Origin: Ascaris suum
Lineage: Eukaryota > Nematoda > Chromadorea > Rhabditida > Ascarididae
Direction of reading: 5' to 3'
Assembly (NCBI GenBank): GCA_013433145.1
Contig: CM024185.1
Coordinates: 5,187,001-5,251,000, forward strand
Length of the DNA stretch: 64,000 nucleotides
The position numbers and the translations under genes are program-made. Under the pieces are notes generated by a model. The model was given only the letters and a program-made list of their open reading frames with translations, was not told the DNA's origin and ran no database searches. Positions 1 to 14,700 of the stretch are shown in pieces (positions within the stretch are counted from its first letter, which is position 1; each line of letters opens with the position of its first letter).

Positions 1-1476
1 GAGAAGCTTTTGTATTATCTCACTCTCAGAGTGGCATCAAACATAATGCAGTGAATCTACTAGAGACAAAATTATATCTGAGGGTTTACATTTATATGGG
101 TTTTACCCTTTCCCCTTAGGACCAATAAACACAAAAGAATCGTTCTCGAATAATTTCTCATCAATAGCAGTTTCAGCCGCGTGGGAAAACAAGATCTACG
201 ACGACACACATTGCAGCATATATAGGTGTTAGCTCGATCAACGTTCTATAGTTGAAGGCTCATGCGAAAAAGCCACACAAGGAACATAAAAAACTAAACA
301 AAACGTGGAAAAAAAATCGTTCACATGATAAAAAAAATTTACCCAAAAAATACGAATTTCCAACTACATAAAAATTGGTATTTTTAATAAGTCACCCAAA
401 AAATTAATGTAAGCTAGATAACGTTTTCAGGTAACGTAGGTAAGTTTTAGGTAACAACGATTCTCATGCCTCACAATAGCAGTAATCAAGCACTGATATG
501 CAAATGAATAGGCATATTTCAGGCTTTCTTTAAAATTGTAAGTTTTATTTTCCTATTATTTCTATATGAGCTTATTTCTCAGTATTACTCATAGCCATAC
601 CTTTCCAATATGAACATTCAGGTACCGTCAATAATATACCCGGGGAACTTTTTTCTAGACTAAAACTTGTACAATAAAATAAGCTTGCCTATGAGTTTGA
701 CGAATACAGGTAATTGGGAACAGTTCATAATACATAAACTTCTTCCGGAAAAATACCTGTATTTTTCGCAGGTGTAAAACTAGCGTAAACATTCTGAGTG
801 AGCTCACTATGTTCGGAATTTTAATAATATTACATTTATACAGTAATAAAGCTTAGAATTAAAAAAATATTCACGGGACCTTTATTTTTTTTACAGGTGC
901 GTGGACGTACAATACAGGTACTCATAGATATACCTACAAGGAACATCGAACTTCAAAGCAGAGCCGATCGAATTTTTCTAGTGAACGAAGCACTAACAGT
1001 ACTTGCTAAATTCCAAAAACTGGTGGCACCACTACATACTGTTTTATTGGTTTCGGCGATCTGTCTAATCGTATTCTTCGTATCCGTCTATGTATCTGTC
1101 TAATCGTATTCTTTAATTAGGCCATATAGAACTCGTGTTTTCCGGTTTGGTGAGTCCCGGAGTATAAAATGTTGCTGGAATTTTATTCTATAGGAAAAAG
1201 AAATTTGCTATAATAGAAAACAGCGAGCGAATTCAATGTCCTGAAAGAAGCAAATGTTAGCTAATTGTGGAGTGAATTGGAATTTACGCAAGAGAACGAG
1301 AACGCCAGTTTGCGTGTGTCCTAGAATTTTCTCATTAATAAGCATAGCAATTGATTGTTTGGTGCTATAAGGACGTATTCTTTCGCATCATTACTCTTTC
1401 AGGTGAATATAAGGGGAATGTTATCAGTTTTTCTTTCATCTCCTCTCTCCCGTACCCTTATGTTGCCGTCCCCTCT

Positions 1477-1495
1477 CCCCCCCCCCCCCCCCCCC
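1477..1495. repeat. Poly-C run, 19 bases
   Basis: Uninterrupted C run, followed by A-rich sequence; one of seven poly-C/G runs of 12 or more in the window. Confidence 0.95.
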
Positions 1496-3414
1496 ATCAA
1501 AAAAAAATTAAAAACCAAAAACAGTTTCAAAAATTGTCCGTATATATCAAACCGGTAGTTACCTTATGCCTCTGGATGAGATAATAATAGGAAAACTGTT
1601 GAGTGACATTGGCAAGTGGTATTATATATCCCTATATCGACCGAGTAATGAAGATTTGAAATTTAATCCAACCGGTTTGAGGGAACATCGAACGATTCTA
1701 GTAACACATCGGCAATCTCACTCCATTCTCTTTCCCTCCTCCCTTTCTCAATCCTGCAAAAGGCTCTGAAGTTCCCAACTTTTAAACCAGCCCAATTTTC
1801 GGCTTTTTGGAGAAAATCAATCGGAATGACGTAAAAGAAAGCAAAGTGGTCCTAAATTTGCAAGAAAAGAAAAAAACAAATGGCCCAGGTTTTGATAATT
1901 ACGTTTTTTTTAAAGCAATCTTTCGATCTATTTTTCCAATAATTGTCAATAATTATACAGGTCTCTTAAAAGATCTGCCTTATCCATTCTTTAACTGAGA
2001 ACGGGATTGAAATTCGTCTCCTATTATTCAAATATGAAAAAAAAACAATTTCAACAATCATAAAAATTTCAAAATTTTCATGAAAATTTTTTCATAGACA
2101 ATTACAACATCAACAAATCAGATTATTTGAAAATATTTGCAAAAATTTCGATTACAACTATACATACGCTAATTACTAGTAATAAAATGTTGAAATCAAT
2201 TTTAAAATATTTTCGAAAATTATTCGAAATTGAATTCACCAAAAAAAAAAATCTAATCTATGAAAGGGAATAAAATTTTGCTAGACGTTAACTTCGCTAT
2301 ATCGACGCATGATAATTGAATGAATTGCAAAAATTTTCCCTTAATTGTATATACGAAAATTCGACGACTCATTGAAAAAAAAATCATTCTACGAATTTTT
2401 TTGTCCCTAAAAAAAAATTCCCTTTGAAAGCGAATTTCATCAATAAAATATTCACACAAATTGATAAGAAAATGATAACGATATTTGAGCTTATCAACAA
2501 CTGATATGAAGTATCACTGAATTCTCTCAAATTTATCTACTCTTTATTCTTTCAAGTTCCACAAGTCGAAAAGTATTTACACAAATTTCTGTAGCCATAC
2601 TGATAAGTTTTACTTTCATTTGTACAGCATACATCTTCCATTTTTGTAAATTCATAATCTATAGTAGTTTCGCACTAAAGAGAGCAAAAAAAAAAAACAG
2701 TAAAAAGTCTCTAAACCAAATAAGTATAATCATATACAAATAAAACCTATTGTGTGGAAATGTCCATCATTCAAGATAACATTGTATTCTATCCACGAAA
2801 ACTCTGGAAAATTAACATAAAGCGATACTAGAATGGCAAATAAACGCATTCATCCATTCACGAAACATTCACTACTTCATCAATGATCGTCGATGCAAAA
2901 TTTGCATAATTGAAGACCGAGAATACATAAGCTCATTTCATTTTTAAGAACGATGGATTTATGGCGCAATTTTTTTTAATACACTTTTTTTTTTCAAAAA
3001 CCTAAATTTGCATAGTTTTTACTGGAAGAAGAACAACCACCAATATATTTAAAATCTCCGCAACTTGGCAAGTTTTTAGCTTTTTACCTACAAGCTCTCT
3101 GCTCAATAAGACAAGAAAATCTTATCACTCACCCATCCTCGATGGTTTAGTAAATTTCGTCGGCGCTTTTGTCAATTGGCGTTTTTGCCGACGTTATGAT
3201 CTATTCAGCGATGAAAACCCTCAAGGCGACAATCAAAACAAATTGGTTTTCAACTTTGGTTTTAAGTGATCGCTCTCACGCTTAGCCACAAGTAAACAGT
3301 GTAAGGCCAAAGCTAGAAGTCCTTACAAAAGAAAAGCGAGAATATAAGATTCCGCTAGGTTTGCATAAAACTAAGGTCTTTGAATAATGGTGTGAGATCT
3401 TTAGATAGTGATAT

Positions 3415-3545
3415 GCAATTCTGGACGACAATACGAGTTTTTGGTGATGATAAATATGGAATTCTGGATGATGATATAGATTTCTAGGTGATGATAGACA
3501 TGGAATTCGGGATGGACACATGCGTTCTTGGATGATGACATGACG
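3415..3545. repeat. Degenerate tandem repeat
   Basis: Imperfect copies of a unit of very roughly 20-25 bases based on TTCTGGATGATGATA with interspersed GGTGATGATA. Copies differ at many positions, so this is an old array. Confidence 0.6.
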
Positions 3546-5697
3546 CTTTTGATTGATGGACTAGAGTTCCAGTGAAGACTAAAATAAGTTTTAATAATAT
3601 TCAATCATAAACTATCTATAATCAAGATCGAAATTTTGCGAATTTCGATGACATTTGCAATTTCCCATTCTAAAATCATATAAAATGAGAGCTCAATAGT
3701 AATTTTGAATTTAATTTTCAACAGTAATGAAATGGAATCAAGCTAAATATATGCATTTTTGCATACATAATGAGCAATATATTAAGCATGACAATTATCG
3801 CAGCAAGAGCGAAGTGTTGCCTCTCTGCAGATGAATGTGTTGAGCTTCTATGCGTGTCTTAATATTTATATGTGCACACATTTTTGCAACTATTTGTGCG
3901 TGTATGCCTGGCGAGTAGTTTCAGCTCGTAAACCCACTCAAGGTAGAGATGAAATTTGGTTGGTATAATCTAAACCGTAGACTGATTATTTCTGCCATCT
4001 TTCAAGTTAATCCGGCAATCCCGACATTAGGTACAAATAGCAAAAAATGCCAAAGAAACTTTCGGTCGGTAAAATTACATTTCCATCGTTCACATTACAA
4101 AATCACAACGATTTTGCAGAAAATTCCGGATAAATGGCTACATCATTCAAGATATGGATACATCATTGTATATCTTTTTTTCATTACCTGGTGACAGTTC
4201 ACGTAAATAATTACTTAGATAAGCAAAGGCAAAAGGATACATTGTACCGATCCCTCAGGTGTGCTTTTATAATGATTTACTATGATATAATCTTAGGTAA
4301 ACTATATTTGCAATTGTATGAATAAGTGAAATTAATTGCAGTAAAAACTCGAGAAAAACGAATGCTAAATTTCTTGTAGTTCTTAACTGATGAATTACTA
4401 CTGTACTTCGACTAGCGATTATTGTTGGTGATAACGAAATTGCTAAGAAGTGGACAATTTCTCCACGGGAATATTCAAAAAAAAAAAAGAATCAGTTCAC
4501 TTCAACATCTCTTGTTATGCTAAAGTTAACCTATACAGGTAAACAGCAACGCTGCTTTAAACCGCTCCTACAATCAGTCAATAAATGGGAATATCAATCG
4601 CAAAAAGTAACGAAATGAATGCAACTGAATTAAAATCAACAATGGATGTTATTTTCAGGTTAATTTCAGATGTATTCAAGTGTATTTTCAGGAATATTAC
4701 AAAAGATATTTCAGGTGTACTTTATAAGAATATGAGGATAACATAAAAATTGAACGGTATATTGCCGTTAGCAGTTTTTAAAAGGTGTATTTATTTATTT
4801 TATGACTAAAGGTAATGATGAAATAAATGAAAGAAAAAACTTCACATAGAGTAACACCAACCTATATTGACGTTCATCATATTTATTCGTATATCGTTGC
4901 TCAATATCGACTATCTCAGATGGAGATGAAGGTGATATTTGCTTTGTTGATTTCAACACCCATAATTTTTCAACTTCTTTAACGTGTGCCATATATTGCT
5001 CATATTCGTTTCGTTTTGACCCTGGCTCGCACCACGATGCCGAACAATGTAATCCATTGCCTAAAGAGTTTATCGAGTGAAATCATTTACACAGCCTTAT
5101 TTTCCTTATACACAAATTATCCACCATATGCTATGATGAGCATAAAACGATACCAGCTGTCATTCCTATTGACAGCCGGAAGCCGTAACAGTGTAAATTA
5201 GGTGCACTAGATTATTTAGCTTGTTGAAAGCGAGAATCTGATAACGATCAACACTTTATCGTAGCAAGATAACGAAACTTAACCAGGTTTAACGTAATAA
5301 AAACAATCAATAGGTGCAAAAAGATTGTGAGAGGTTTCAATGAATAAGCATTTCCTACAGATCCTTAACGTAAAGCTGTATTTGCTCGTTGAATTAACTA
5401 TGATTGCTGATATGATCGGTACGCTATTATGCAAATCAGCGAGAACTTAAGGAAAAGTTTTGATTGCAGTTATCCTCGTTCACTTCCAGACAAGTTGGCA
5501 ATAAAATTCAAGTTAGTAGTTCAATCACTGCCAGATCAAAAATTTTAAAGAAACACGATCGGAATCGAAATAGACGTAGATACAGCACAACGAACTGCTA
5601 CGATATGCGTCTTTGCATTCACCTCTATTATCAATCGTTTGCACAGGTTAAAAATAAAGATTAAAAAAGTGGCATAATCTCCCTCGTAATTTGATCT

Positions 5698-5853
5698 CGC
5701 TCGTATAAAGATCTCATCGCTCGTATAAACTACATAATTTATTGATCTCATCGCTCGTATAAACTACATAATTTATTGATCTCATCGCTCGTATAAACTA
5801 CATAATTATTGATCTCATCGCTCGTATAAACTCATCGCTCGTATAAACTACAA
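5698..5853. repeat. 34-bp tandem array, about four and a half copies
   Basis: The unit begins GATCTCATCGCTCGTATAAA and continues CTACATAATTTATT. The third copy lacks one T and the fourth is truncated, with CTCATCGCTCGTATAAAC repeated. Near-identical units indicate recent expansion. Confidence 0.9.
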
Positions 5854-6047
5854 AAAAAAGGAGTTTCCACTGCAATCCAACCGATGTAAACGAAAAACTA
5901 ATCGATATAAAGTATGCCATCTTTTCTGCAACTATCTCCACCTTCAGATACCTGTGGCTCCTCTCAAAGCTGAGATATATCAGTGTGAAGTCTTATAGTA
6001 AGTCTCGGTGTGGCTGCGTTACATCAATTAAATTTGTAACTCTAGCT

Positions 6048-6082
6048 TCAATCGTACCATAGTTGAAACTATTGCATACATG
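6048..6082. repeat. Dispersed repeat, copy A
   Basis: TTCAATCGTACCATAGTTGA followed by AACTATTGCATA; matches 17320-17351 with two differences. Confidence 0.6.
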
Positions 6083-7547
6083 GATGCACATGCGTATGTA
6101 CATGGGGATGTAGGTGTGATATCGCGATAGCCCGTCTTTACGAGCAACTTTCCAAAAAATGCATTAAAGAAGGCGCATCATATTTAAAAAAAAAACAAAT
6201 ATGCGAAGAGCACATTAGGATATGAGAGCAAAACCTTTACTTCAGATGGAAAGAAAATTTCAAGAAGAGATCAACTGCTTCTTCATTAAAAGAAATGGTT
6301 TTCAAATCTAAAATACTCATTTTATAACAAATTTGCAAAGATTGCAATCGATAACGTCGAATGAAATTGCAATTTGCACTAAAAATGCAATAACTTTGCA
6401 GAAGAACTACGTAATAACGATGACAGCATTTGCTATGTTCTAATCGAAAGCAATAAGCAAGTCCTACATTTTGGCAATCAATTCGTTCGCTGTTCAACCC
6501 AAATGCTGTTACAGCAAAATTATACCGCCGATTGGTTAGATTATACAGTTATACCTCTAATCGCTATTTCAATTGGCATACCATTATACCGTCAGAACTC
6601 AAATGCTATTTCAAGTATTATACCGTTATGGTGCACGATATTAGTGCATTCCATTTAAGCACAATATTCTAAGCAAAATATCCATATTCATTTAACTAAT
6701 AAGCAAAAATTGCAAGAAGTGCCTCAATGATAGCTTGACAGTGATGCAATCACGTACTGAAATAGACGTTGATATTAACCTTTGCAATAAAACAAATAAA
6801 GAGAAGAGGAAAATTATGTAGGCAAATTATACAAAATTCTAATATTAAAGTACCATTAACTCATTACTAATGCACGCATAACGCGAAGATTTATTCTTGA
6901 ACGCATGCGTGATGGCAATGCCTATTACAATTTACTCAATCATAGAAATATATGCAATTAGCCAAGACTCTGAGATGAAAGCGGAGGATAAAAGGCCCGA
7001 ACGATAACGGTGATATTTTCAGTGACACCATTCGATGACAACTGAACGATGTGCTATACAGATAAAAAATATTGATCCTATGTTCAGGTGGAAGATATCA
7101 TTACCAGTAATGATTCCATTGTGGCATCACAAAAAAAAGAAGTTAAAAAAAAATAAAAACAAACATCAAAAATGTAATTATCACTGTACAATATTTTATC
7201 CACTAAAAGTACTCCCCCACTTTATTTCGAATTAGCCTGATTAAGTAACAATAATTAGGGCTCGCAAAATTAGGTCTTAAACTAAATAATTGATAGTAGA
7301 CAGTATTCTAGGGTCTGGAAAATTGAAACTAATCGTTGAGAGCGATATCAGTAATGCTTCAATGCAAAATTTATTGAAGCATTATCTATGAACGAACAAA
7401 GAAGCACGAATTCTCCTGTAAAGTTGCAGATAATATATCGTCTATTCTACCAGAAAATTCCATTGCGGATATTCAAAAAAAAATGGAAAGCTATTTCCTG
7501 CACAGCGTAAAACTGTTCACATTTCAAGCGGGGATGCAGAGGGAATA

Positions 7548-7645
7548 GAAAATGAAAAGAGGCTGGGAAAACGAAGAGACGGGGACGGGGATGGGAAGGG
7601 GAGGAGGAGAAGGGGATGGAGAGATGGAAGGAGATGGAGAGATAT
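7548..7645. repeat. Purine-rich tract
   Basis: About 100 bases almost wholly G/A on the plus strand (GGGGACGGGGATGGGAAGG, then GGAGATGGAGAGAT repeats). The open frames over it are low-complexity and not taken as genes. Confidence 0.7.
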
Positions 7646-8737
7646 TTGCAAGAGGAGATCTTCTAGTTGAAAATGAGATTAAAACTGAAAAAAAAAAATC
7701 GGCGCACATTTTAAGAGAAATTTATAAAAGGGAAAGTAAGCAACGGATGACATGAGATTTATAACGAAGAGCAAATACAATAAAGTTTCGAGAGTACCAG
7801 AGTAAAAAAAAATGAAAAATTGCATCCATGTCTAAAACATGCAAAAAATATCGAGCATAGACGAGTGCAAAGGCACAGTACGCACTTTCCAAGCGTCGTC
7901 GACAAACTTCATTAGGGAACCTCTCATATATTAAATGGAATAACACTGTGCACTTATAATTGCATTTTCGTCTGCGCAAGGAAAAGTGCTTGCACAGACT
8001 TGGCATTTTTCATCACGTCCAGTCTTTTATTTCCTCGTATAAAATTAAAGACAGAGGCAGATCACCTTCTCAAATTATCTGTAAAATCTATTCACCATCA
8101 AAGCAACCTGTTAATATCTACATATTAAAAAAATGATTGTTTTTGGCTAATTTTCTTGAATTTTTCAAACAGTGAAATAAGGAAGCTGTGATCAAGATGA
8201 TGGCGGAGGATAGTGACCAGTTTTTTTCCAAGTGACCAACACCATTTCTAAAAGTGAGCAAAAGTGACCGTTCTAACGAATTTTGATGGACATCTCATTT
8301 CCGTTCTAATAACTCTACCAAATCGTTTATCTTTCCTAACCCGAATGCACCTTTTCCCTTACCTCACACCCCATTGGCAATACTAATACGATGAAATACC
8401 CGCCGTTCATATTTTGCGGGAAGGTAGGGTCATCCGAACAGGTGTACTTTTCATATCGCAACCTCCATAACCTGGTGCCTTTGCTTGGGCCATTAGTCAT
8501 TAGCGATACTCATAAGTGGATTGTTAGATGCCCAGTTAAGGTTTAAAAAACACCACAATATTTCGAAAGAAAACCTTGTCCGTCCAAACCGAACAGCAAA
8601 ACTCATCAAATCTGGTTTGATTTACAGTTTATGTAACATGTTGTGTGCGATGTTTCGTTCATAAGCGTGTATTGAACCAGGTCGAGCACCTAATCGATAA
8701 AAATAAATGCCCTTAGGGTTTTCAATGTAAACGAGGT

Positions 8738-8743
8738 TTATTT
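8738..8743 (-). terminator. Poly(A) signal of the minus-strand gene
   Basis: AATAAA on the minus strand, 40 bases past the TAG stop of the 899-residue gene. This spacing is normal for a nematode 3' UTR and supports the terminal exon. Confidence 0.6.
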
Positions 8744-8782
8744 AACAATTCGACTTGCATCTTCCAGCGTCTAAAAAGTTGC

Positions 8783-11700
8783 CTATGTCTGTTGATTGTC
8801 CTTATAGCCAATAATATCGTCGATCTTCTTTGAAGACAATTTTGCACCATAGAGAACCGAGGATTCAGGAACCGCCGAACCGTGCAGCACTTTGGATGGG
8901 AGGGCATAACTGCCTAGCGTGGATTTCCAAGTTATCCTCCTCCTTCTCAATGAATAAATCATCCTTTTCTTAGAAAATTCCCCCATGCACATCAGTTTTC
9001 AGGCTGAGAGTGAGTATTCGAAATTCTGTATAATCTAGTGAGACAATATTAAGAGCGTTTATACTTGCGCTCAAATGAGTGAAGATAATAGTAAAGTAAT
9101 ACGATGATAAAGTTTTTGCCTAATCAAAAAAAAGCACAGCATTCATTTCAGGAAAAGCGCATTTCGAGATGAAAGCTTTTGTGTTTTCTATGCAATCATA
9201 ATTTTACAGCAGATTTGAGAATCGCATCCAGAAAGCATTCAATACCTCCTTCACAAGCCATTATCAAGCTTGGAGCACTTTCATTCATGATTAGCGAAGC
9301 GTTGAATGCATTTTTCGAACTGCTCTTTTCGCCATTTAGTTGCGCTCAATTTCTCCTCACTTACACCTGGAGATATTTTAGCGGTAACTACGTTTATAAA
9401 TTTAAAAAAATATTTTTGAAGACAAAAAAAAAATCCCTGATTGCCGTCAGCCTTATCTCTTCAACGAAGCAAAATATTGGTTAAACAACAACTCGGCATC
9501 AAGCTGCAATAAAATAGAAGGAAGTACTTGGAGATTCAATTCCAGATTCCGATTCTGACCTCACAGAAAATAGCTAATTGTCGATGAACTTGACTCCGAA
9601 AAAAGACGGAGCTGCTTCCTGGCTCCGACTCCTACGCAGGGATTCAATTCTTGCATTGAACGGCAGAGTCAGATTAGCATGAGAGCTGAAGTTGCCTATC
9701 CCCTGCTTAAAAATAAAATCTGAAGCATGCAATTTGAAAGAAACTGTGCTATTAGTCCTCCAGAACTAGAAAAACTCGAATACATCAGATATAATCGAGA
9801 AAAGTCATATTAACCTAATAAGGTGAATTAAAAGTCCCTCTTTTCGAGCGCTAGCTAAAGAAAAGGAAGCAGAAGGAAGCAGAGCTAACAAGCGGGGAAC
9901 GAAACGAGGAAGAAAATCAATACGCCTAATACAATATCTGTATCACTATAAGCCGACGGATGCGGTAACAATGAGGTCTTCAATCACTTAGTAACATATT
10001 CGCTCATCATTTCTCATACTCACAATTACTATTTAAGCAACTCTCACTAAATTATTTGAAAATATATATAATACATACCGTAAGCGTCATTATCGGATGT
10101 GTTTGATGGTCGTTCATCGGCACTCGGGCAAATTGGAAGCATTCGTCGTTTGCAACGTTGTTTTGGCATATTTGCCGATACGCCATGAAAACCAGGTGAA
10201 GTTGCCGATTTTCTTATCACTATCGATTTATTTTCAATTGATTTCATATATGTGGTACCAATCGAATTATATGCTAACAGATCATTTGCAACAGGTAATA
10301 CACTCTTTCTTGAATCTTGTCGCATTGTATTACAATTATTCGTGACGTCACTCGTACAAAATAAAGCTGATGCTGAACAAGTTAATGGTGATATCTCAAT
10401 GATATTTGTTCGCCGCTTCGGAGGTAAAATAACGTCAACAATTTTCGTCGTATATTTACTTATTAAATCATTCTTTTCAGGAATGGTTGGACTTGAAATC
10501 TTCGTTGATGGATTCGATGAGGAAATATTAACATCGATACACTGATTGCCATAATCTAACTCAGACGATCGGTAGTCAAGACGACTGGATCGGCTCGGAG
10601 TAGCGCTTAACTTATTGTTGCAGTAGGCGGATCCATCGCAAAGAAATTGCTCCACGATGGCTGGCGACGTGCAATTTGAGAGACTCTCCAATGAACTTGC
10701 CGAAACCGATAGTCTTTTCAAAACTGCTTGCTTCTGAATTGAATTCAAAACGTTTTGCTGATCTTCAATTGTTCTCACTTCATCGATAGTATTGTCAACA
10801 AGTCTTAAGGTTTCTGAGGCATTCTTGAGGTGCGCGTCGCTTGTCTCGTCCTTTTGGTGATCCTTCGAGTAGAAGCAGATATCGTCAAGTAGCTCCGATG
10901 GCATTGAAGCACTCTTATTTGGCCTCTCGACTGATGCTTCACGAGTGGAATTCATTTGAGATGCCTTTAGATTCAACCATTCTTCTTCATCATCATCGCT
11001 GGAACATGGCATCGAAAGCGTTTTAGCTGTTAGAAGTTCCAATGCGTATTTTCGACAGCCAGGCGATGAACATCTGTAAGCAAGACATAATCGTCCAAGA
11101 ACATCACTGTAATTATAAGGGACAACGTCAACTATTGGTACCTCTCCAAACAACAATTCATCCTGTTCACAACTACTGATTAAGGTGATATTAAAACATA
11201 ATATTATTTCACATCAACTTATGATGCGGTTTAGGCCACACAGAGAGACTGTTGTGTATAATAGAGGGAAGGGACATATGCCTTCTGCTATCTGTAACAC
11301 GCAAATGTTATATACAACAAAAAATGGATATCCTTTGCTATCTATAAGACGTAGATTGTTATATACAAGAAAGAAATATTTGGTGATGAACGGATATTTG
11401 GAGATGAATCACTGCTCTCTGCTATCTATGAAACATAGGGTGATGTATATAGTAAAGAAATGCATGCTTTCTGCTGTCTGCAACACAAAGCATGGCAAGT
11501 AAAAAATAGGTATGCTTGAATTTTTTTTGCTGCATCAAACAAAGGACAAGCAAATCAAAGGTAACTTCATGAAAATATGTCAGTTTTTTATAACGCTACT
11601 TGGAACACTGAAGCAAATTTGGCTAGCTTCACTCTCATTCAACAACTCCAAACTCCTAAAGCATGCTCTCCTTGCGTTACTACTTCAAGGTTTCCCATTT

Positions 11701-14700
11701 CTGGGACGAATTTCGATAGTTCGTTAGCGGTGGCCAACCGGACTTTTAATTTATACTAGCCAAAGAAATGAGCTCATAGTTGAACGTGGTTTCTAAATCG
11801 TCTACCACCACTTTCGTTCATTCAAACTCATTGAACATTTTTCTGCTCCACAATAGTCCTGACGGTTGCCCCCTACAGTGAAGAATCCGAATCCGCATCC
11901 ATCATTTCTGACAGATTCTCAAAACAACCGAACTATTGCCCTACTTTTTGCCACAGTGCCATCTATGATTCTATCGTATTTTCAATACATTACAACAAAT
12001 TGAAAGCTTTATACCAAAAAATTAAATTCATCAAAGAAGTTTTTATATAATTATGTAAGAATTCAGATAATTAATGAATTATTTGACGATCGATTTATTC
12101 ACAAAGAAATTACCTATTATAATGATTCTGAATAATAGTATCATAGTCGATAAGTGAGCGATTTATATCACGCATATCACCATGATAGCTGAAACTTTGA
12201 TGTACAAGACGACGAGCCGAACGTGAAACACAACGACCAGCGCGAATCATCTCATCAACGTTTAGTGGATTCTGTTGACCAAAGAATGGTGATCGTGGAC
12301 GAATCCCATCAGTGTGCTCTTTATCGATGGAACTAAAATCGAACATTATCGCCACGATCATGCGATCGATTTGATCACAACATGATCATGTTTCAATAAC
12401 ATTAATAAATTTAACGACCTGTTAAAAGTATAGCATCAACGAATCGATTTCCGATCACGAAACAATAAATGCAGTCATATCTTCCGCAAACGACTTGAAA
12501 GAGAAACAGCGAGAATATATGCACGATCTATTTTCTCATAGAAAATTATTGAAGAAAAAATGATTCTCTATCAAAAGTGCCGAATAACTCAACCACTACT
12601 TCCCTCTTTTTCATTTGATGAGGAGGTCCCCTTCACTACTATATCGTAATACGTACCGTTGAAAAATATATCATTTTGCCATCCCCCAATCGAAACAGAA
12701 TGTATTCAATTGTGCAATTTACAAAAATTATCATAAAAATTATAGCTTTTATCGATTACAAGGTTAATTAATAGATTTAATTAAAACAACAACAAACCTT
12801 CTGGTGAGATGGTCAGCAGAACTGGAAGTACGTATTGCAGAAGTCATATCTCCAGTATCCCTTCTCTCGATACTATCCGAACAACTAGTATCTGAATGTC
12901 GCGACATCTCAAACGACAATTCATCGGCGGTGAATCCAGCCTCATCCGCTGAATCGATGAAATCGATTTGTGAGATATTTTGTGCACCTCTCAAACGTTC
13001 CTCCTCTTCCATATCTGGTGAATCATCCACAAATCGTACCTCTTCTTCGCTACAATCCAACAAGTTATTCTCAATGCAATAGCACGTTGATAGAGTTGAA
13101 TAAAGTCTTAGTGATTACCTATAATTTCAAGAAAAACCAACATTAATAAAACCAACCTCAATTATATATTCAACAAGTAAACAATATCATTATTATGTGG
13201 TAATGAAATAACTTTTTTTTAATTGGTGCAATAAAAGTAGCATGTTGGCTTAAATATATTCTTTATTAGTGATATAAGAAAAATATATAGAATTGTCTAA
13301 TACATAGTAAATCAACTAGAGAAAGACCCGAATAAAGGAAGTAATGGCTAAAAAGAGAACGAATATGAAAGAAAAAAGAATAAACGCTATGAGGAATACA
13401 GCAAACAATAATGATTTGCATAATCAACGTAATATAAATCTGATTTGAGCAATATACTTTTGAAGAACGTTGAAATCTTGCATTATATATGAATTAATTA
13501 AAAGTTAGAGAGAAGAAATGATGCGAGGCAACGTGAAATTAATCCAGAGAGGAGTTAGGATCATCTCACCATGCTATCCATGTGTTTGAGAAATATTCCC
13601 GACTCGTTTCTGAATGCTAGTTGAAAAAATTTGTGTGTTTTCAAATATATTAAGGTTGCTTTCACATAAAACTCTCCAAAAATTGAGCTTATATGTCAAG
13701 AAAACGCTCCACCTGCCTAAGGTAGAGCCATAAACCTCTCTTTCTGCTCTAATTTATTATAACAGTATAGTAGTGCAGCCATAAGCAGGCGTTCTAGTGA
13801 GTTTCTGAGCCTAACCGAAGATATTGGGTGATTGTGAATAAATACCGATTTTCCCATTTTCCTTGATGTTTTCATTTTTTTTCTCGCTGCGCAGTACAGC
13901 AGTTTCAAATATCACGAACACACGATTATTCGTTACAGCGAGAATTCGTTACAGTGTTGTAAAAAATATAGTGGATTATTTGCTCGATTCCAGGACTCCC
14001 CACACTTTCATCTCGAAAGGAACAGAGTCGATATTCTTGAAAAAAAATCTCCTGCTGGATCGCTGTAAGAAGTAAAGGAGAGTTCTCGATAGAAGGAAAG
14101 GCAGAAGGAGAAATAAAACCTCCTTCAAAGGCGCACGTATTCAAGCATCTTTTAAAGTATCGGCTGAAAAAGGTCCGATACCACGCGATAAAAAGCATGA
14201 TTAAATTGGTCGCATGCACAAGTGTATCCTCAAAAAAAAAAAACAGTAAAGAAAGAGAATGAAAATAATGCAAGACTAGGAATCACTTGAATTTCATTAG
14301 GCAAGAAAAAAAAACAACATGGAAAAGTAGGAGCCTCAGGGCTTCTATCCTTTCAGATACGGTATATCCTTCGTGGATAGAAATAACGAACCATTGAGGT
14401 GAAGGTGTTGCTCCATACATTTCCATTGATCCATATTTTTCGTTCACTGCTAACGGTACTAGTCGACTCATCGGTGGTTCCTCATCGGCCGATTGGAATG
14501 TCTTCAACTCTAAATCTAAGTTTGGCTCGTCGAATTGCAGAAAGTTTGGCCGTTTTGGCTCATCGTAATCGGAGTATAAAGACCTATAAAATGATTAAAT
14601 TGATAGCAGCTATATTTATCGGTCATTAAATTATAAAAAATCGAATATTTTATAAATCCCTAAGATTCATAAACTCCCATTTGATCTCATTTCCAACCGA

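Larger units (their letters stand above)
1..8737. other. No supportable gene; intergenic or downstream region
   Basis: No frame longer than about 90 codons combined with coherent splice signals was found on either strand. Contents are simple repeats (listed separately), scattered A/T runs and a pyrimidine acceptor-like site at 886-896 opening a short frame that I could not extend. Confidence 0.5.

Noticed and set aside
7552..7755. Gly/Glu-rich plus-strand frame
   Set aside because: Low-complexity purine tract with no splice context.
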